A stretch of DNA of 64,000 bases. It comes from Kaistella treverensis. GTDB lineage: Bacteria > Bacteroidota > Bacteroidia > Flavobacteriales > Weeksellaceae. A program made the translations under genes and the position numbers. Shown here in pieces: positions 45,381-54,314 of the stretch. The stretch is taken from the NCBI RefSeq assembly GCF_900114045.1, contig NZ_FORQ01000001.1, positions 1,054,001-1,118,000 on the forward strand. Direction: 5' to 3'. Every line of letters starts with the position of its first letter. The first letter of the stretch is position 1. A model generated the notes under the pieces. It ran no database searches and was not told the origin of the DNA. It was given only the letters and a program-made list of their open reading frames with translations.

Positions 45381-45410
45381 TATAAAAGAAAAGAAGGGTT
45401 TTTGAAGGTG

Positions 45411-45418
45411 CAAAAGTA
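45411..45418 (-). promoter_or_regulatory. -7 promoter element of the ABC-F gene
   Basis: Minus-strand TACTTTTG about 30 bp before the start; the nearest TTG is 25 bp further, so the -33 is uncertain. Confidence 0.5.
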
Positions 45419-45605
45419 CTGAATTTTGGCGGGAAATGCGTTCCAAAAAAATCAGCTGCTTTTGAGGCAAATTTTTAGAAAATATAAATTTTTGAAAACG
45501 TACTGAAAAAATATTTGGGCGTTAAACTCTGTTAAATCTGGTGATAATCAGCGTAATGGAATATTTTCTGTTGCTGAAACAGAATTAACATCAAAAAAAT
45601 TTAAA

Positions 45606-46049
45606 ATGGAAAACGACAAAGTAGTCAGCGAGCTGAACGATTTATTAACCAAAAATTACGACGCCGAAAAAGGCTACAAAGAAGCGGCAGAAAAAATTGA
45701 CCACCGCGCTTTGAAATCTTATTTCGAAAGCCAGGCCAAAAACAGATACGATTTCGGGCATAAAATTAAAGAACTGATTGCAAAATATGGCGGCGAGCCG
45801 GACAAAGGAACAAGTTTAGCTGGTGATCTTCACCGAACGTGGATTGCGATTAGAAGTGCTTTTGCCACCGGCGACCAAGCGATTTATGAAGAATGCATCC
45901 GTGGTGAAGAAACATTTTCAGAAGAATACGGTGAAGTTTTGAACGATACCAATTTGCCACAGGACGTGCGCGAAATGGTACGTAAACAGAAAGATTCGGT
46001 GGACCGCGCATTGGTTGCACTGCGTACAATGGAAGATTTTGCCTCGTAA
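45606..46049 (+). CDS. ferritin-like PA2169/DUF2383 family stress protein
   Basis: All-helical protein of 147 aa with KNYDAEKGYKEAAEKIDH near residue 18-35 and RYDFGHKIKELIAKYGGEP; these recur in the DUF2383/PA2169 four-helix family. Likely a stress-related carboxylate-rich helical bundle; metal binding is unproven. Monocistronic, followed by a strong terminator. Confidence 0.9.
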   Translation: MENDKVVSELNDLLTKNYDAEKGYKEAAEKIDHRALKSYFESQAKNRYDFGHKIKELIAKYGGEPDKGTSLAGDLHRTWIAIRSAFATGDQAIYEECIRGEETFSEEYGEVLNDTNLPQDVREMVRKQKDSVDRALVALRTMEDFAS

Positions 46050-46074
46050 AATGGCAATTTTTTATGTTTTACAA

Positions 46075-46100
46075 GCCGCTTCAAAAGAAGCGGTTTTTTT
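46075..46100 (+). terminator. terminator of the ferritin-like gene
   Basis: CCGCTTC / GAAGCGG with AAAA loop and seven T. Confidence 0.88.
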
Positions 46101-46187
46101 CGCGCGCTATTGAATTTAATGAAAAGCATGATAGACAGCTATATCCACGAATTTGTTTAAATTTGACACACAAAATTATTTTAAAAA

Positions 46188-47363
46188 ATGAAAAAAATAT
46201 CGCTCATTTTACTGCTTTTTTTTAGCATCATCACCTTCGGTCAGGGAATGAAATTCGAGGAAAATAAAACTTTCGCGGAGCTTTTGGCCATCGCAAAAAA
46301 AGAAAACAAACTGCTTTTTGTGGACGCTTTTACCACCTGGTGCGGCCCATGTAAACTCATGGCGAAAAACGTATTTCCGGAGCCAACGGTGGGCGAATTT
46401 TACAACGCGAACTTCATTAATTCCAAAATCGATATGGAAAAAGGTGAAGGCATCGATATTGCGAAAAAATACAATGTTCGTGCTTACCCGACTTATCTTT
46501 TTCTGAATGGCGATGGTGAATTAATTCACCGCGTGACTTCTTACTTTCCTGCACCAGAATTTATCTTGGTAGGTAAAGATGCGATTGATCCTGCAAAACA
46601 GTTGGGCGCGCTGAAGAAACGTTTTGAAGCGGGTGAAAAAAGTCCGGAATTTTTGATGAATTTCATTAAGGTTTTCGCTTTTTCGGATGCTGATTTAGCT
46701 ACAAAAGCCGCTGTTATTTATTACAATCAGAAAAAAGAGCCACTTTCGCAGGAAGATTTTTCGTACCTTTTTGCTTTAACTCCCGATTCAAATTCTCCGC
46801 TTTTTCCGCAGTTTATTTCCCGAAAAGCTGAGCTTTTGAAAATGATGCCGGAAGAAAAATATACGCAGTTGCTTAAAAGCCTTGCGCAAAGTGCACTTTT
46901 TAATAATTCGTATGATAAAGCGACCAAAACTTTCGATGAGAAAAAATACGTTGCGGAAGCCCGAAAAACCATGTCGGAAGAAGCTTTGCGACCACTTTTG
47001 CTGAAAACCAGAATGAGAGTGGCTTCGCTTCAAAAGGATAAAGCAACTTACCAGAAACTTGCGCTGGAATATTACGGCGACGGAACTTCGACTGCTTTTA
47101 CATCAGACGAACTGAATTCTATCGCCTGGAATTTCTTCGAAAACGCCACAGATAAAGCAGCTTTAGAAAAGGCTTTAAACTGGGCAAAACAGTCGGTAAA
47201 AATCAAAGAAGGTTACGCGAATTCGGATACTTTGGCAAACCTTTACTTCAAATTGGGACAAAAAGAAAACGCGAAAACTTGGGCAACCAAAGCCATCGAA
47301 TTAGCGAAAAAAAGTGGTGATGATTTTGCAGACACGCAAGCTTTGCTTGATAAAACAAAATAA
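46188..47363 (+). CDS. thioredoxin-domain protein with C-terminal helical repeats
   Basis: Exported: signal peptide of about 18 residues (ILLLFFSIITFGQ). Thioredoxin domain about 20-130 with active site TTWCGPCK, then Ile-Asp and cis-Pro region RAYPTYLFL. The remaining 260 residues are helical and TPR-like (ALNWAKQSVKIKEGYANS). Likely periplasmic disulfide or client-handling factor. Confidence 0.93.
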   Translation: MKKISLILLLFFSIITFGQGMKFEENKTFAELLAIAKKENKLLFVDAFTTWCGPCKLMAKNVFPEPTVGEFYNANFINSKIDMEKGEGIDIAKKYNVRAYPTYLFLNGDGELIHRVTSYFPAPEFILVGKDAIDPAKQLGALKKRFEAGEKSPEFLMNFIKVFAFSDADLATKAAVIYYNQKKEPLSQEDFSYLFALTPDSNSPLFPQFISRKAELLKMMPEEKYTQLLKSLAQSALFNNSYDKATKTFDEKKYVAEARKTMSEEALRPLLLKTRMRVASLQKDKATYQKLALEYYGDGTSTAFTSDELNSIAWNFFENATDKAALEKALNWAKQSVKIKEGYANSDTLANLYFKLGQKENAKTWATKAIELAKKSGDDFADTQALLDKTK

Positions 47364-47382
47364 TTTCACTTGAAATAAAATT

Positions 47383-47413
47383 AAAAAAGATGCCGTAAAA
47401 AGCATCTTTTTTT
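47383..47413. terminator. bidirectional terminator
   Basis: AAAAGATGC / GCATCTTTT stem-loop with T runs on both strands, between convergent genes. Confidence 0.85.
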
Positions 47414-47414
47414 A

Positions 47415-48278
47415 TTAGTCTAAAGTCAGCCTTTTCAGCGACCACAAACTTCCGTTATAAACATTCAGGTCAACTTTGGTATTGATGCCGTACACAATTC
47501 CGTTTTCGGTAAACTGCCAGATACGCCACTCGGCGTCCGGCGACGGTCGGGGAACATCATTGTAGTTCGCGAGCCAAAGCGGATAATCGTCAAATTCACC
47601 CTTTAGAAAATCTTTGTGATAATGATAATACGTGTAAATTATCGGTTTTTCACCGTAGGCTTCTTCTACAATCCGGCACCAGATTTTTAAATCTTCGATG
47701 AGTTTTTTGGTGGATTTCCGACGCGGAATTTTTTCAATATCCAAAATCGGCGGCAAATCACCGGATTCCAACTTTACGTTTTCGAGGAAATTATTCGCCT
47801 GCAAAACCGGATCTTCATCCGCGCGGTAAAAATGATACGCGCCACGAACCAGATTGTGCTTTTTAGCTAAAGTCCAGAACTCATCGAAATGTTTATCTGC
47901 TGAACGATTTCCCATGGTGGCGCGTAAAACCACAAATTCCAGCGGAATGGCGCGGTTTCCGATGCTTAAACTGTCCCACGCGATGTCTTCTTTTCTTTGA
48001 TAATGAGAAACATCAATACCGAAAGTTTTATCTGCATTGTCACCGATAATTCGGTTGATGCGCGCTTCTTCTTTTTCGGTATTTGAGAGCTTTTTATGTT
48101 CAAATTTATTGAAATGTAAAGCGTAGTAAAAAGAAATTTTTTCCTTTAAATAAAAACCGGTGCCGAACAGCGCCAAAACCAGACACAAAAGCAGGATTTC
48201 GCGACGCAACAGAAAATGTCTTTTGCGCTTTTTATGAATTTTGCGGGTAATTTTTTTGTTCAGTTTTCGTTCGGTCAT
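47415..48278 (-). CDS. GH25-family muramidase-like protein, membrane-anchored
   Basis: Lysozyme-type glycoside hydrolase family 25. A basic N-terminus (KKITRKIHKKRKRH) and a membrane helix (about 29-46) precede the catalytic domain with TFGIDVSHYQ, PPILDIEKI (D-x-E catalytic pair) and late WRIWQFTENG. Cuts muramic-glucosamine bonds of peptidoglycan. I chose MTERKLNKK over a start 27 bp upstream. Confidence 0.92.
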   Translation of the reverse strand: MTERKLNKKITRKIHKKRKRHFLLRREILLLCLVLALFGTGFYLKEKISFYYALHFNKFEHKKLSNTEKEEARINRIIGDNADKTFGIDVSHYQRKEDIAWDSLSIGNRAIPLEFVVLRATMGNRSADKHFDEFWTLAKKHNLVRGAYHFYRADEDPVLQANNFLENVKLESGDLPPILDIEKIPRRKSTKKLIEDLKIWCRIVEEAYGEKPIIYTYYHYHKDFLKGEFDDYPLWLANYNDVPRPSPDAEWRIWQFTENGIVYGINTKVDLNVYNGSLWSLKRLTLD

Positions 48279-48284
48279 GGTTTG

Positions 48285-48292
48285 CAAAAATA
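48285..48292 (-). promoter_or_regulatory. -7 promoter element of the GH25 gene
   Basis: Minus-strand TATTTTTG, 7 bp before the chosen start, which excludes the upstream alternative if used. Confidence 0.5.
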
Positions 48293-48307
48293 GATTTTTT
48301 AGCATGA

Positions 48308-48333
48308 AAAAGCCACGAAAAAATTCGTGGCTA
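48308..48333 (-). terminator. terminator of the aldehyde dehydrogenase gene
   Basis: AGCCACGAA / TTCGTGGCT with a short A/T loop, T run after it on the minus strand. Confidence 0.8.
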
Positions 48334-48355
48334 TTTGGGCATTTTTTTTGATTTT

Positions 48356-50749
48356 TTAAGCGCCGTACGGAATCCAGATATTTTTGATTTCCGTTGCGTG
48401 TCTCAGAAATTCCTGTCCTTCGCCGTGTTTCGGATTCAGCCAGTTTCGGTATTTTCCGAAATTCACCCAGGATCTTTTCATCGACTCAGTAGATAATAAT
48501 TCGATGTTTTTACTTCCTTCCGCGGTTCCGAAATACCAAATTCCCTCCACGTTATAATGTTTCGCAAGTTCATTGGCTAAATCGTCTTTCGGACCGGTAA
48601 CAATATTTACCGTTCCGGCAGGAACATCAGAAGTTTCGAGGATTTGATAAAAATCGGTTGCTGAAAACGGATTTTTTTCCGAAGGAATCACCACCACTCT
48701 ATTTCCCATCGCGATTGCCGGAATCACCGTAGAAATAAATCCTAAAAGCGGATTTTCTTCAGGACAGATAATTCCCATCACACCGATTGCTTCCGGCATT
48801 GCAAGTGTAACCATTCTTTGAACAGTGGAATGTGCTGCACCATCGTATTTATCGGCGTAAGCCGCGTAAGTATAGATTCTTTCGATTGATTTTTCAACCT
48901 CATCCTGCGCGGATTCCAAAGATTGGTTGGTCATTTCTACAATTCTTTCTGCAAATTCTTCCTCCCGAATGGCCAAATTTTCTGCGATATAATAAAGAAC
49001 TTGCGCTCTTGCGTGACCGGTCATTCCGCCCCACGATTTTTCAGCATGCGCAGCTTCAACCGCGTTTCGGATGTCTTTTCTGTTTCCTTCGGAAACTTCA
49101 CCGATATATTCACCGAAAGAATTGGTGATTTCCGTGCTGTAACCTCCGTCCGGGCGCGCCTGCTTTCCACCGATGTACATTTTCGTAGTACGGTCGATAT
49201 CCGCTAAAATATTGGCTGCTTTTATACTGTTTTTTTGCTTTTCAGCTTTTGGCAAAACCGGTGCTGAAGTAAATTCGGCTTCCACTTTTGGTTTCAGATA
49301 TTCATATAAACCTTCTTTTCCGCCTTCGCGACCGAAACCAGATTCTCTATAACCACCAAAACCTGCCGCTGCATCAAACTGATTTGTACAGTTGATCCAA
49401 ACGCTTCCGGCTTTAATTTTCGGTGCAATGTCTAAAGCTAAATTGATATTTTCTGTCCAGACACTCGCCGCCAAACCATATTTTGTATTGTTTGCCAACG
49501 CCAATGCTTCGGAGTGTGAACGGAAAGTCATCGCGACCAAAACCGGCCCGAAAATTTCTTCCTGTGCAATCACCGCGCTTGTCGGCACGTCGGTGAATAA
49601 AGTTGGCGGATAAAACCAACCGTTTTCCGGCAGTGCGTTTTTTGGTTGGTAAATGGTGCAACCTTCTTCGATGCCGATATTTACCAAATCTTTTATGATT
49701 TTCAACTGAATTGGATCAACAATGGAACCCATATCAACGGCTTTATCCAGCGGATCGCCGATGCGCAAAGTTTCCATGCGTGCGCGCAGTTTTTTGTAGA
49801 ATTTTTCAGAAACAGATTCCTGAACCAATAATCTTGAACCTGCACAGCAAACCTGACCCTGATTAAACCAAATTGCGTCCACAATTCCTTCAATCGCTGA
49901 ATCTAAATCTGCATCTTCGAAAACGATAAAAGGAGATTTTCCGCCCAATTCGAGGGAAATTTTTTTCCCGCTTCCTGCAATATTTGTTCTTAGAATTTTT
50001 CCAACTTTGGTGGAACCGGTGAAGGCGACTTTTTGTATATCTTTATGATTTACCAACGCATTTCCGGCAACGGTTCCGCGACCTGTTACGATATTTACAA
50101 CACCTTTTGGAAGCCCAACTTTTTCACAGATTTCAGCAAATAAAAGTGCGGTTAATGACGTATATTCTGCAGGTTTTAAAACAATGGTATTTCCCATGGC
50201 CAAAGCCGGCGCCACTTTCCAGGAAAGCATCATTAAAGGGAAATTCCACGGGATGATTTGTCCGATGACCCCAACTTCCTGATAATCGCGGAATTCAGCA
50301 TCCATGAGTTTTGCCCAACCTGCGTGGTGATAAAAATGTCTTGCAACGATTGGAATATCGATATCGCGGGTTTCGCGGATTGGTTTTCCGTTGTCCAAAG
50401 TTTCTAAAACCGCAAAAAGGCGTGAATGTTTCTGAATCTGACGCGCTATTGCGTACAGATATTTCGCACGTTCAAAACCACCCATTGCTACCCATTCTGA
50501 AAGCGCGCTGTTGGCTGCCATCACGGCTTTGTCGACGTCGGTTTCGTCGGCTTCAGCGATTTTTGCTAAAAATTCTTTATTTGATGGATTGTTGGAATCC
50601 ATATATTTTTTGGAATGCGGTTTCACCCACTCACCACCGATGAAAAGATCGAATGTTCTGTCGTGATTTTCTAAAAATTCCACCGCGGGAGCGGTAGTTT
50701 CCGGAGCGGGACCGTAAGTCATGGTGTCGTATATTTCTTTGATTTCCAT
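48356..50749 (-). CDS. ALDH16-like double-domain aldehyde dehydrogenase
   Basis: Two aldehyde dehydrogenase domains in one chain (797 aa). The first (about 1-480) is complete: GSTKVGK, the Glu of LELGGKSPF, and the catalytic Cys in GQVCCAGSR. The second (about 510-797) keeps the fold (EENPLLGFISTVIPAIAMGNR, TVNIVTGP) but shows no GQ-x-C catalytic site, as in ALDH16 proteins. Oxidises aldehydes to acids with NAD(P). Next to deoC, whose product acetaldehyde would be a fitting substrate. Confidence 0.9.
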   Translation of the reverse strand: MEIKEIYDTMTYGPAPETTAPAVEFLENHDRTFDLFIGGEWVKPHSKKYMDSNNPSNKEFLAKIAEADETDVDKAVMAANSALSEWVAMGGFERAKYLYAIARQIQKHSRLFAVLETLDNGKPIRETRDIDIPIVARHFYHHAGWAKLMDAEFRDYQEVGVIGQIIPWNFPLMMLSWKVAPALAMGNTIVLKPAEYTSLTALLFAEICEKVGLPKGVVNIVTGRGTVAGNALVNHKDIQKVAFTGSTKVGKILRTNIAGSGKKISLELGGKSPFIVFEDADLDSAIEGIVDAIWFNQGQVCCAGSRLLVQESVSEKFYKKLRARMETLRIGDPLDKAVDMGSIVDPIQLKIIKDLVNIGIEEGCTIYQPKNALPENGWFYPPTLFTDVPTSAVIAQEEIFGPVLVAMTFRSHSEALALANNTKYGLAASVWTENINLALDIAPKIKAGSVWINCTNQFDAAAGFGGYRESGFGREGGKEGLYEYLKPKVEAEFTSAPVLPKAEKQKNSIKAANILADIDRTTKMYIGGKQARPDGGYSTEITNSFGEYIGEVSEGNRKDIRNAVEAAHAEKSWGGMTGHARAQVLYYIAENLAIREEEFAERIVEMTNQSLESAQDEVEKSIERIYTYAAYADKYDGAAHSTVQRMVTLAMPEAIGVMGIICPEENPLLGFISTVIPAIAMGNRVVVIPSEKNPFSATDFYQILETSDVPAGTVNIVTGPKDDLANELAKHYNVEGIWYFGTAEGSKNIELLSTESMKRSWVNFGKYRNWLNPKHGEGQEFLRHATEIKNIWIPYGA

Positions 50750-50881
50750 TATATTGATTTGATGTGATGTCTAACAATTATTGACCACGAAAGTTCTGTT
50801 TTTTCCAGTTTTGCAAAAAGCAAAAAAATGGTGTTTTAGCCGCGAAAAAAATAAAACTTAATTTAAAATTTTTTTTAGTTT

Positions 50882-50970
50882 GCCAGCCGCGCCCCGACCT
50901 GAACGAAGCTCTTTTTTGCGAAATGCAATGGAGCAAAAAAAGCGGGAGTGGAGGGCGGAAAAAGGCGCCC
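50882..50970. repeat. GC-rich palindromic element, copy B
   Basis: Outer arms CCGCGCCCCGACCTGA and AGCGGGAGTGGAGGGCGG, ending GGCGCCC, nearly match copy A at 19251. The inner stem is instead TTTTTTGC / GCAAAAAA (50912-50940). Lies between deoC and the aldehyde dehydrogenase gene; no ORF in 50750-50977. Confidence 0.78.
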
Positions 50971-50977
50971 AAAAAAT

Positions 50978-51976
50978 TTACGCCATCGGATGACGGAAAC
51001 TTGCACTGTATCTACCAGTTACGTAATGTTCCAGCTGTCTTTCGATGTCGCCAAGGAGCGAACTTGCGCCAAAACGGAAAAGTTCCGGCGTCAGCCAGTC
51101 GTTGCCCAATTCTTCTTTTATTAAAATTAAATAATCCAAAGCCTGTTTTGCTTTTTGAATTCCGCCCGCCGGTTTGTAACCGATTTTGCAGCCGGTAAGC
51201 TCGTAATAATCTCGGATGCAGCGAATCATCACTAAACTGACCGCTAGGGTTGCGTTAACAGATTCTTTTCCGGTGGAGGTTTTGATAAAATCTGAACCCG
51301 CCATCATGGCAACCCAGGAGGCTTTGGCGACTTTGGTGTAGGTTGGGATTTCGCCCGTGGCCAGAATTGTTTTCATGTGCGCTTCGCCGCAGGCTTCGCG
51401 ACACAGGCGAATTTCGTTATACAGTTCCTGCCATTTGGATTCTAAAACCAAGTCGCGGGAAATTACAATGTCGATTTCTTTTGCGCCTGCAGCAACTGAT
51501 TTTTTAATTTCCGTCAGCTTTTCCTCCAGCGAAATTTTTCCGGCCGGGAAGCCGGTAGAAACTGCCGCAATTGGAATTGAAGTTCCTTTTAAAGCTTCTT
51601 TCGCAAACGGAATTAAGGTATGGTAAACGCAGACTGCGCCTGTTGTAAGGTTGGCGTCCTGCATGTTCAAACTTTTTAAAATATCCTTACGCACCGGATT
51701 TTTCGCTTTTTCGCAAAGTCTCAAAACGTTTCCGCGCGTGTCGTCGCCAGCTAAAGTTGTAAGGTCGATCATTGAAATCGCCTTGAGCAACCAGGCTGCC
51801 TGAAATTCTTTTTTTACGCTGCGACGGCCCGTCAACGTTGATACGCGACGTTCAATAGCGCTTCGGTTAATATTGATGAAATCGAAATATTTGGTATTGA
51901 AAGGCAAACCTTCGTTTCTTGCCAAAGTGGAATTTTCCGTGGTTTGAGCAGCATTTTTTTCTAATGTTTTCTGCAT
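50978..51976 (-). CDS. deoC: deoxyribose-phosphate aldolase
   Basis: Long-form DeoC (332 aa) cleaving 2-deoxyribose-5-phosphate to acetaldehyde and glyceraldehyde-3-phosphate. Active-site features: EIDIVISRD, Lys in MKTILATGE, Schiff-base Lys in FIKTSTGKE, and KPAGGI. The N-terminal about 100 residues are an extension common in this form. Upstream of the ALDH gene on the same strand, 228 bp apart. Confidence 0.95.
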   Translation of the reverse strand: MQKTLEKNAAQTTENSTLARNEGLPFNTKYFDFININRSAIERRVSTLTGRRSVKKEFQAAWLLKAISMIDLTTLAGDDTRGNVLRLCEKAKNPVRKDILKSLNMQDANLTTGAVCVYHTLIPFAKEALKGTSIPIAAVSTGFPAGKISLEEKLTEIKKSVAAGAKEIDIVISRDLVLESKWQELYNEIRLCREACGEAHMKTILATGEIPTYTKVAKASWVAMMAGSDFIKTSTGKESVNATLAVSLVMIRCIRDYYELTGCKIGYKPAGGIQKAKQALDYLILIKEELGNDWLTPELFRFGASSLLGDIERQLEHYVTGRYSASFRHPMA

Positions 51977-52022
51977 GAAATATATATTAAATTAGAAAAT
52001 ATTTGTGGTGATTTATATTCAG

Positions 52023-52030
52023 CAAAATTA
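52023..52030 (-). promoter_or_regulatory. -7 promoter element of deoC
   Basis: Minus-strand TAATTTTG, about 47 bp before the ATG. No TTG at the expected distance. Confidence 0.42.
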
Positions 52031-52065
52031 ACCATTTATCTTCAATAATATAGACTGTGTTAAAA

Positions 52066-52096
52066 TCAAAAAAGTATGCCCGAAAAAGCATACTTT
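52066..52096 (-). terminator. Lrp-gene terminator
   Basis: AAAGTATGC / GCATACTTT stem with TTTTTCGG-like loop and T run, 23 bp beyond the regulator stop on the minus strand. Confidence 0.78.
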
Positions 52097-52118
52097 GTAA
52101 ATCGTAAAAAAAGCCCGT

Positions 52119-52589
52119 TTAAACCCGTAATTGTCGGCTGATACTTTGCTCCAGCGAGATAAAAGTCTCGGTGCGCGTAACGCCTTTTAATTTTTGAAGT
52201 TTGTTTAATATCTGCATCAAATGATCGTTGTCGCGACATAAAACCTTCAGGAAAATGGTATAATTTCCGGTGGTGTAATGTGCTTCTACGACTTCATTTA
52301 CGTCCTGCAAAGCTTTTACCGCGTCGTGGTAATGACTTGGCTGCTCCAGAAAAACGCCGATGTAGGAAACAACATTAAAGCCGATTTTCCGTGGATTTAG
52401 AAATGAAATAGAATTTTCTATAACGCCCGCCTGTTCCAGTTTTTTTATGCGCTGATGCACAGCAGTTGTAGAGATTCCGACATTTTTTGATATATGCGCA
52501 AGCGAAGTTTTGGCATTGTCCATCAACATATAGATGATTTCCTTATCTATATTATCTAAATGATATTGTGTACTGACCGCATTTTTCAT
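52119..52589 (-). CDS. Lrp/AsnC-family transcriptional regulator
   Basis: Helix-turn-helix (NIDKEIIYMLMDNAKTSLAH, then GISTTAVHQRIKKLEQAGVI) plus an effector-binding RAM domain. 156 aa, normal. Upstream of deoC on the same strand but with a terminator between. Target genes unknown; autoregulation is usual for the family. Confidence 0.94.
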   Translation of the reverse strand: MKNAVSTQYHLDNIDKEIIYMLMDNAKTSLAHISKNVGISTTAVHQRIKKLEQAGVIENSISFLNPRKIGFNVVSYIGVFLEQPSHYHDAVKALQDVNEVVEAHYTTGNYTIFLKVLCRDNDHLMQILNKLQKLKGVTRTETFISLEQSISRQLRV

Positions 52590-52630
52590 GTTTTATATAT
52601 TTGGGTACCATAATAGATTATTATTAGCGA

Positions 52631-53590
52631 TTACATTTTGGCATTAAAGGTAATTAAAATAGGAAAATGATCACTATATCCTCCTAAATATCTTGTCCCG
52701 GAATAAGTTCTAAACGGTCTGCCGGAAAATTTCTGATGCCAGTTCTGCAATTTTTCGTGGTTAAAAACTTTCGCATCTTTTACAGTTAAAGGGAATTTTT
52801 CATCCAGAAAATGTCGCGTTAGCATCATTTGGTCAAAAAGTAAGCCACTTTTATAATGAAATGTAGAAAATTTTTCGTTTTGGTATAATTGCAGAAAAGG
52901 ATTAATCAGCGACTTATCATAATCTTTATCATAAGTAAAATCGGCAATCATTTCCTCATCGGGGTTTTCGTTGAAATCACCCATAATCAAAACCGGTGCA
53001 TTGGATGCTTCAGAAATTTCTTCAATTTTCTGTTTAAGGTCATTCAAAATATATTGTCTTCGTGATTTGTTGACATCTTTTTCTCGTTTCGAAGGCAAAT
53101 GGAGTACAAAAACATTCAGCTCCACATTTTGGTACTTTACTTTGCAAAGTAAAACATCACGTGTGGTATCAAAATACTCAAAATCTGCCGTTTTAACCGT
53201 GAAAAAATAAGAAAGCGGCTCCGAAGAAATAATTTCAATTTTTTCTTTGTCGTATAAAAGTCCAACATCCACACCGCGCTCATCCATGGAATTATAATGC
53301 ACAGTGCCATATTTCGATTTAAAAGGCGGCAGCGCGATCAAATCTTCCAGAGGTTTTCTGCCCTGGATTTCCGATAGCCCGATGAGCATCGGCAGTACAC
53401 CTTCACGTTCTTCAATCATGTGAAAAACGCCGGCTATCTTGAAAAGCTTATTTTGGTATTTTCGTTCGTCCCAGTTCTGAAGTCCTGATGGCGTCGGGTC
53501 GCGCTTGTGTTTTGGCGGCGGATCCGGAGTGAACAGATTTTCCACATTATAGAAAGCGACAATTTCGGTGTCAGCGGTGCGTAACATCAT
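52631..53590 (-). CDS. endonuclease/exonuclease/phosphatase family protein
   Basis: EEP-fold metal-dependent hydrolase. Motifs: VAFYNVENLF near the start, IGLSEIQGR, HLPSKRE, MGDFNENP and terminal YSDHFPIL. 319 aa, no signal peptide. Substrate (nucleic acid or phospho-lipid) is not determined. Confidence 0.92.
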   Translation of the reverse strand: MMLRTADTEIVAFYNVENLFTPDPPPKHKRDPTPSGLQNWDERKYQNKLFKIAGVFHMIEEREGVLPMLIGLSEIQGRKPLEDLIALPPFKSKYGTVHYNSMDERGVDVGLLYDKEKIEIISSEPLSYFFTVKTADFEYFDTTRDVLLCKVKYQNVELNVFVLHLPSKREKDVNKSRRQYILNDLKQKIEEISEASNAPVLIMGDFNENPDEEMIADFTYDKDYDKSLINPFLQLYQNEKFSTFHYKSGLLFDQMMLTRHFLDEKFPLTVKDAKVFNHEKLQNWHQKFSGRPFRTYSGTRYLGGYSDHFPILITFNAKM

Positions 53591-53636
53591 AAAAAAAAGG
53601 CGTTATAAGGGGTAAAAAATCTAAAATGAAACTGGC

Positions 53637-54314
53637 TTACTCGTCCAGGAGGTCGGGGCGTTTTTCGTGGGTAATTCTCAATGCTTCTTCGTAGTGCCAG
53701 TCTGCGATTTTTTTTGAATTTCCGCTCAGCAAAATTTCGGGCACTTTTAAACCTTTGTATTCCGCAGGCCGGGTGTAAATCGGTGGTGAAAGTAAACCGT
53801 CCTGAAAACTGTCGGTAAGGGCAGATTGTTCATCATTCAAAACTCCGGGCAGCAACCTGATTACAGAATCCGCAAGCACGCAAGCCGCCAATTCGCCGCC
53901 CGTAAGCACAAAATCGCCAATGGAAATTTCTTTGGTGATATGCAGTTCGCGCACGCGCTGATCAATTCCTTTGTAATGACCACACAGAAAAATCAGATTT
54001 TTTTGGATGGATAAAGTATTTGAGATTCTTTGGTTTAAAGTTTCGCCGTCCGGGGTCAGATAAATTACCTCATCGTATTCACGCTGAGATTTAAGTTCAG
54101 AGAGGCACGCATCCAAAGGTTCAATCATCATCACCATTCCGGCACCGCCGCCGTAAGGTTCATCATCAATCTGCCGATGTTTTCCAATTCCCCATTCTCG
54201 CAAATGATGAAAATGTACTTCTACCAATCCTTTATCGACAGCGCGTTTCAGGATGGAAGTTTCAAACGGACTCTGCATCAGTTCCGGCAATACGCTTACA
54301 ATATCTATTCTCAT
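53637..54314 (-). CDS. trmD: tRNA (guanine-N1)-methyltransferase
   Basis: SPOUT methyltransferase making m1G37 in tRNA. Motifs: [24 protein letters not shown], and [11 protein letters not shown] with the trefoil-knot AdoMet site. 225 aa is normal. It overlaps the NDH-2 gene by 4 nt and lies far from rpsP-rimM, its usual operon partners. Confidence 0.97.
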   Translation of the reverse strand: MRIDIVSVLPELMQSPFETSILKRAVDKGLVEVHFHHLREWGIGKHRQIDDEPYGGGAGMVMMIEPLDACLSELKSQREYDEVIYLTPDGETLNQRISNTLSIQKNLIFLCGHYKGIDQRVRELHITKEISIGDFVLTGGELAACVLADSVIRLLPGVLNDEQSALTDSFQDGLLSPPIYTRPAEYKGLKVPEILLSGNSKKIADWHYEEALRITHEKRPDLLDE

